Shown here one piece after another: positions 45,372 to 49,038 of a stretch of DNA of 49,038 nt. A program made the position numbers and the translations under genes. The stretch's first letter is position 1; each line of letters opens with the position of its first letter. Source of the DNA: Chitinophagaceae bacterium UBA4407 (lineage in GTDB: Bacteria; Bacteroidota; Bacteroidia; Chitinophagales; Chitinophagaceae); the NCBI GenBank assembly GCA_002390845.1, contig DGQT01000014.1:1-49038 (forward strand). The letters are read 5' to 3'. The notes under the pieces are model-generated. The model worked only from the letters and a program-made list of their open reading frames with translations. It was not told the DNA's origin and ran no database searches.

Positions 45372-45474
45372 TGTTATATGTTAACGGTGATAAACCAAAC
45401 AGATTTCTTCTAACATAAAAACTTTCTTTTACAAACTATCCTGTAATGTGGCACTTATTGTTATTTATAAAATT

Positions 45475-46320
45475 TTAAAAAATCATTTTTCTGAATTCTC
45501 CGGGTCTCACTTTTTTCTTTTTTAGAAACACACGGTTAAAATAAGTCAACGATTCAAAGCCCGATTCAAAAGCTATTTGTGCAATGGGTTTATCGGTTTC
45601 AATGAGCAACTGGCACGCATTACTAACCCGTATGTCATTTACATAATCTGAAAAAGATTTTCCGCAGGCACGTTTAAAAAATTTACAAAAAGCGCTTTCT
45701 GATAAATGAATAAGTGCCGCCGCCTTTTGTAAAGAAATCTTTTCCCTGAACCCTTTTTGTATAAACTGGAAAATCTTATTAATACGTTGCTGATTTTGGT
45801 TTCCCTTTAATGGTTTAAATTCAGAAGAAGACAATACTATTGATGTATTGGCAGAAAGTTTATGCAATAGCTGTATAAGTAAAGTAAATGCATCAACAGC
45901 TTTGCTATCTTTTATTTCATGAAGTATCTGGATGATTTCTTTATTTTTTAATCTTTTAAAATGCAAACCCTTTTCAGCTCGCGATAGCAATTTTTCAATA
46001 TCCTTCATCTCCTGATATTGAAGTAATGGCGCAATAAATTCAGTGGAAAACTGAATTACAATCGCCTGACAATTTTGCTTTTTAATCTGTTCACTTACCC
46101 AGCTATGTGGCAAATTTGGGCCGAGTAATACCAGGTCGCCTTCTGAAAATTGCTCATAACTGTCACCCACCAGCCTTTTACCGCTTCCTTTTACGATGAA
46201 TGTAAGTTCATATTCAGGATGATAATGCCATAAAAATGCGAAACCAGGAACATTTACTTCGTAACAAAGGAATGACTGGTTATTACGCTGAAGAGATAGT
46301 TGTTCCAGCTTAGCCCTCAT
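45475..46320 (-). CDS. AraC-family transcriptional regulator
   Basis: A 281-residue regulator. Residues ~20-90 form a cupin sensor (FLWHYHPEYELTFIVKGSGKRLVGD, then LVLLGPNLPHSW). The C-terminal ~100 residues hold two AraC HTH motifs (ISLQKAAALIHLSESAFCKFFKRACGKSFSDYVNDIRVSNACQLL, then IAQIAFESGFESLTYFNRVFLKKKKVRPGEFRK). It is divergent from a dioxygenase gene across 117 bases, so it probably controls that gene and perhaps the glycosidase after it, in response to a small ligand such as a sugar. Confidence 0.92.
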   Translation of the reverse strand: MRAKLEQLSLQRNNQSFLCYEVNVPGFAFLWHYHPEYELTFIVKGSGKRLVGDSYEQFSEGDLVLLGPNLPHSWVSEQIKKQNCQAIVIQFSTEFIAPLLQYQEMKDIEKLLSRAEKGLHFKRLKNKEIIQILHEIKDSKAVDAFTLLIQLLHKLSANTSIVLSSSEFKPLKGNQNQQRINKIFQFIQKGFREKISLQKAAALIHLSESAFCKFFKRACGKSFSDYVNDIRVSNACQLLIETDKPIAQIAFESGFESLTYFNRVFLKKKKVRPGEFRKMIF

Positions 46321-46437
46321 ACTATATTATTTTTTTAAAAGCAAGATTTATTAAAATTAGTCAATATTGTGCTATTTTTTGATTATTGAGTGCCGCTGAT
46401 TAAAAAGTATCATGAATAGCTTTGTAAAAAAATATAT

Positions 46438-47262
46438 ATGCCAATACCATCTTCCATTCATGCTTTTCTTCAGCAACCTTTTAAGTTATCAAATGAACAG
46501 GTTCAATATTATCAGGAAAACAGGTGCATTAAATTAAAACAGGTTTTGAATGAAGAAACCGTTCAATTCTTTAATGAAGCTATTTCGGAAAGGGTAAAGC
46601 AAATGAATACTGTTGTTGAATCCCTTGAAGAAAGAAGCACTTATGGCAAAGCATTCTTACAACTCTTTAATTTATGGCAGGTAGATGAAACGGTAAAACA
46701 ACTGATCTTCAGCAAGCGCCTTGCAAAAATTGCCGCTGATTTAATGCAAACCGATGGCGTAAGAATTTATCACGATCAGGCCTTATTTAAAGAAGGTGGC
46801 GGTGGTATTACGCCCTGGCATGCAGACCAATATTACTGGCCTTTGGAAACCGATAAAACCATTACAGCCTGGATGCCTTTGCAGGCAACACCCTTAGAAA
46901 TGGGGCCTTTGGAATTCAGTGCGGGCAGTCATATAATTGTTGAAGGAAGGGAACTGCAAATTGGCGACGAAAGCGAAATAACTATACAAAAAAAGCTGCG
47001 TGTCACAGACTTCAAACATGTTATAGAACCTTTTGATGCAGGTGAAATAAGTTTTCATTCAGGCTGGGTTTTTCATCGGGCAGGCGCAAACATTACCAAC
47101 CAAATGAGAAAAGTAATGACGATTATTTACATGGATAAAAACATGCGGTTGAAACAACCTGAAAATGAAAATCAAATAAACGATTGGAATACCTGGTGCC
47201 CCGGTGCAAAAGTTGGTGAGATCATTAACTCACCACTTAATCCGGTTTTATATGACGCTTAA
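46438..47262 (+). CDS. PhyH-family Fe(II)/2-oxoglutarate dioxygenase
   Basis: A 274-residue non-heme iron oxygenase. The facial triad is visible: His128 and Asp130 in TPWHADQYYW and distal His213 in GWVFHRAGAN. Arg223 or a neighbouring Arg in NQMRK likely anchors 2-oxoglutarate. PhyH proteins hydroxylate diverse small molecules; the substrate is unknown. Divergent from an AraC gene, which fits ligand-controlled expression. Confidence 0.9.
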   Translation: MPIPSSIHAFLQQPFKLSNEQVQYYQENRCIKLKQVLNEETVQFFNEAISERVKQMNTVVESLEERSTYGKAFLQLFNLWQVDETVKQLIFSKRLAKIAADLMQTDGVRIYHDQALFKEGGGGITPWHADQYYWPLETDKTITAWMPLQATPLEMGPLEFSAGSHIIVEGRELQIGDESEITIQKKLRVTDFKHVIEPFDAGEISFHSGWVFHRAGANITNQMRKVMTIIYMDKNMRLKQPENENQINDWNTWCPGAKVGEIINSPLNPVLYDA

Positions 47263-47265
47263 GAT

Positions 47266-47331
47266 TTGTAATTTTTTTGTGTACCCGGCTGTAACGCTTT
47301 GTGGATCTGCCGTTGCGTCGCACACTTGCAC
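47266..47331 (+). repeat. Dispersed intergenic repeat, copy 16
   Basis: A TTTTTTTGTGTACCCGGC box (47268 onward) and the core TTGCGTCGCACACTTGCAC (47313-47331), starting within 10 bases of the dioxygenase stop. A degenerate reverse partner (CTACAAGTGCAAA) may lie near 47367-47379. Confidence 0.75.
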
Positions 47332-47450
47332 ATTTGAAATGCTATTCAGCATGGCAGAACCAGCACTACAAGTGCAAACCATATCAAATGGTCATCACCA
47401 CAAGATGTAGATAAATTATAAAATTGAAATATAAATTCAAAAAATAGAAG

Positions 47451-48995
47451 ATGAAAAAAAATATGCTTATTACATTTTTATTATTGCTCAATGTGACTGC
47501 TGTTTGGGCGCAAAAAGTAAATGCAGCCGATAAAGGAGAAGTTATTTATCATATTTGTCAGCGCAGCTTTTACGACAGCAATGGAGATTTGCATGGAGAT
47601 CTGAACGGGCTTCGGCAAAAATTAGATTATCTGCAGGATTTAGGCGTTACGGCTATCTTATTATTGCCGCTATACGATGCAGATTGTTACCACAATTATT
47701 TCGCCAATGACTTTGAAACAATAGATGCAGAGTTTGGCAGCATGCAGGATTATATTGCTCTTGTAAAAGATATCCATAAACATGGAATGAAGATTTACCT
47801 CGACATGGAAACCCAGTATGTAACAGAAAAGCATTTGTGGTGGAAAGATGCAGTAGGCAATCTTCAATCGCCCTACAGCGATTATATTTTGTTTGATGAT
47901 GCAGCACATACAAAACCTGCAACGATGGTATTTGACTTACATGAACTCAATAGTTATGATGGATCAGTTATAAAAGTAACCACGGTTAATCTGCAGAGCA
48001 AGAAAGTGCTTAACTACAATGAGCAACTGTTTGCTTATTTCCTTGACCCCAATAAAGACGGAAAATTTGACGACGGTGCAGATGGTTTCCGGCTTGACCA
48101 TGCAATGGATAATTTAGATAACAAACCAGCGCTCACCAATCTTTTCGCAACATTCTGGAAACCTTTACTTGTTGATTTAAAAAAGATAAACCCCAACATA
48201 AAAATTGTTGCAGAGCAGGCAGAATGGAAAGATTATGGCTTTGAGTATTTTGAAAATGCAGGCGTTGACAGGATGTTTGGTTTTAACCTGCAAGGTGCAA
48301 TATTATCTTTTAACAAACAGCAATTAATAAACAAAGCAGATACAACTTTACGGCTTTGCCCAAAAGGTAAAGAACAAATTGTCTTTCTCGAAAACCATGA
48401 TATAGACCGGTTTGCTTCATTAGAAAAAAATGTTCAGAAGCAAAAAGTAGCTGCTACATTAATGCTGTTAATTGGCGGTGTGCCATCTATTTATTACGGA
48501 CAAGAAATTGGTATGCAGGGCAAAACAGGAATGCTCGGAAACACAGACGGGAATGGCATTCCTGTGCGTGAAGCATTTGATTGGTATCAATCCGGCGAAG
48601 GAAAAGGTATGGCGTTCTGGTATAAAAATACAGGCGAGTGGTGGAATAAAACCAACTTAAAACCCAACGATGGCATTTCACTGGAGGAAGAAATAAAAGA
48701 TTCCAATTCCTTATTCAATTATTATAAAAAACTGATCAAACTTAAGCAAAGTAACCCTGCGTTGGCAAACGGCGAATATGCCAATGCAGAAAATGATAAC
48801 AGCAAAGTTTTTAGCTTTTACCGCATTAATAGTGGCAGAAAAGTTTTAGTGATTGTAAACCTCTCCAATGAATTTCAAAAAGCGATATTGCTTGATGGTT
48901 TCAAAAAATATACAAGTTTGTTTGGTGAAAACAATATCCATAAAAATGAAGTTGAATTGAACCCTTTTGAAGTAGCTGTTTTTGAAGTGAAATAA
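47451..48995 (+). CDS. Exported GH13 alpha-amylase-family glycosidase
   Basis: A 514-residue secreted glycosidase. Signal MKKNMLITFLLLLNVTAVWAQ (cleavage about residue 21). The GH13 barrel starts VIYHICQRSFYDSNGDLHGDLNG. Catalytic residues: nucleophile Asp216 (DGFRLDHA), acid/base Glu255 (IVAEQAEW) and the stabilising Asp317 (FLENHDIDR). The C-terminal ~80 residues form the usual beta domain. It acts on alpha-glucans or related oligosaccharides in the periplasm or outside. Complete in the window. Confidence 0.93.
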   Translation: MKKNMLITFLLLLNVTAVWAQKVNAADKGEVIYHICQRSFYDSNGDLHGDLNGLRQKLDYLQDLGVTAILLLPLYDADCYHNYFANDFETIDAEFGSMQDYIALVKDIHKHGMKIYLDMETQYVTEKHLWWKDAVGNLQSPYSDYILFDDAAHTKPATMVFDLHELNSYDGSVIKVTTVNLQSKKVLNYNEQLFAYFLDPNKDGKFDDGADGFRLDHAMDNLDNKPALTNLFATFWKPLLVDLKKINPNIKIVAEQAEWKDYGFEYFENAGVDRMFGFNLQGAILSFNKQQLINKADTTLRLCPKGKEQIVFLENHDIDRFASLEKNVQKQKVAATLMLLIGGVPSIYYGQEIGMQGKTGMLGNTDGNGIPVREAFDWYQSGEGKGMAFWYKNTGEWWNKTNLKPNDGISLEEEIKDSNSLFNYYKKLIKLKQSNPALANGEYANAENDNSKVFSFYRINSGRKVLVIVNLSNEFQKAILLDGFKKYTSLFGENNIHKNEVELNPFEVAVFEVK

Positions 48996-48997
48996 TT

Positions 48998-49038
48998 TTA
49001 TGAACCCGGCAATAGATTTTCAATTAAGCATCGTTGCG
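48998..49038 (+). repeat. Dispersed intergenic repeat, copy 17 (cut by window edge)
   Basis: GAACCCGGC box (49001-49009) directly after the glycosidase stop, then ATTAAGCATCGTTGCG running off the end. The truncated TTGCG (49034-49038) matches the start of the core. Confidence 0.6.

Overview
The window looks like a chromosomal segment of a Bacteroidota bacterium, most likely of the Chitinophagaceae group. The evidence is a type IX secretion (Por) C-terminal sorting domain, many small lipoproteins with a Cys right after the signal, a DUF3127 protein, the Bacteroidota form of tyrosine recombinase and almost no Shine-Dalgarno sequences. There are no rRNA genes, no CRISPR array and no intact transposase.

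Left core block (1-12.2 kb): a truncated MoxR AAA+ ATPase, an alpha-L-fucosidase followed at once by a zinc dehydrogenase, a secreted T9SS-tagged protein, a two-gene NatAB-like ABC exporter, a COG2509-type flavoprotein, a DUF3127 protein, and dnaA behind an AT-rich leader with DnaA-box-like 9-mers (possible oriC). The block ends with tRNA-Ser(GCT) and tRNA-Pro(TGG).

Accessory block (about 12.2-38 kb): it opens with a tyrosine recombinase right after tRNA-Pro, so it is probably a genomic island seated at a tRNA gene. It holds remnants of a Bacteroidota integrative element (excisionase-like HTH protein, helical regulator, two mobilome proteins), a repeat-rich stretch around a small lipoprotein, and then the most interesting locus. 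That locus (18804-23820) is a translationally coupled four-gene operon: a nucleoside phosphorylase/MTA-SAH nucleosidase-like enzyme, a ParB-like protein, an SNF2-family helicase and a Dam-type adenine methyltransferase. I do not recognise this combination as a named defence system and it is my best candidate for an undescribed one. Next come a lipoprotein with a papain-like His/Asn-Cys signature, a Crp/Fnr regulator, a three-gene operon ending in a secreted caspase-like protease, and a full type I restriction-modification locus (hsdM, hsdS, hsdR). The right end decays into small regulators, lipoproteins and a broken CsbD-like gene.

Right core block (38.4-49 kb): an AI-2E-family permease, the ImuA-ImuB-DnaE2 error-prone repair set, a divergent AraC regulator/PhyH-type dioxygenase pair and a secreted GH13 glycosidase.

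A dispersed repeat family runs through both core and accessory blocks. About 17 copies or fragments of a roughly 19-bp core (TTGCGTCGCACaCTTGTAC) sit only between genes, mostly just past stop codons, several as inward-facing pairs. A T-rich 'TTTTTTGARCC' box often lies 25-40 bases before the core. The family looks REP/MITE-like but I cannot name it.
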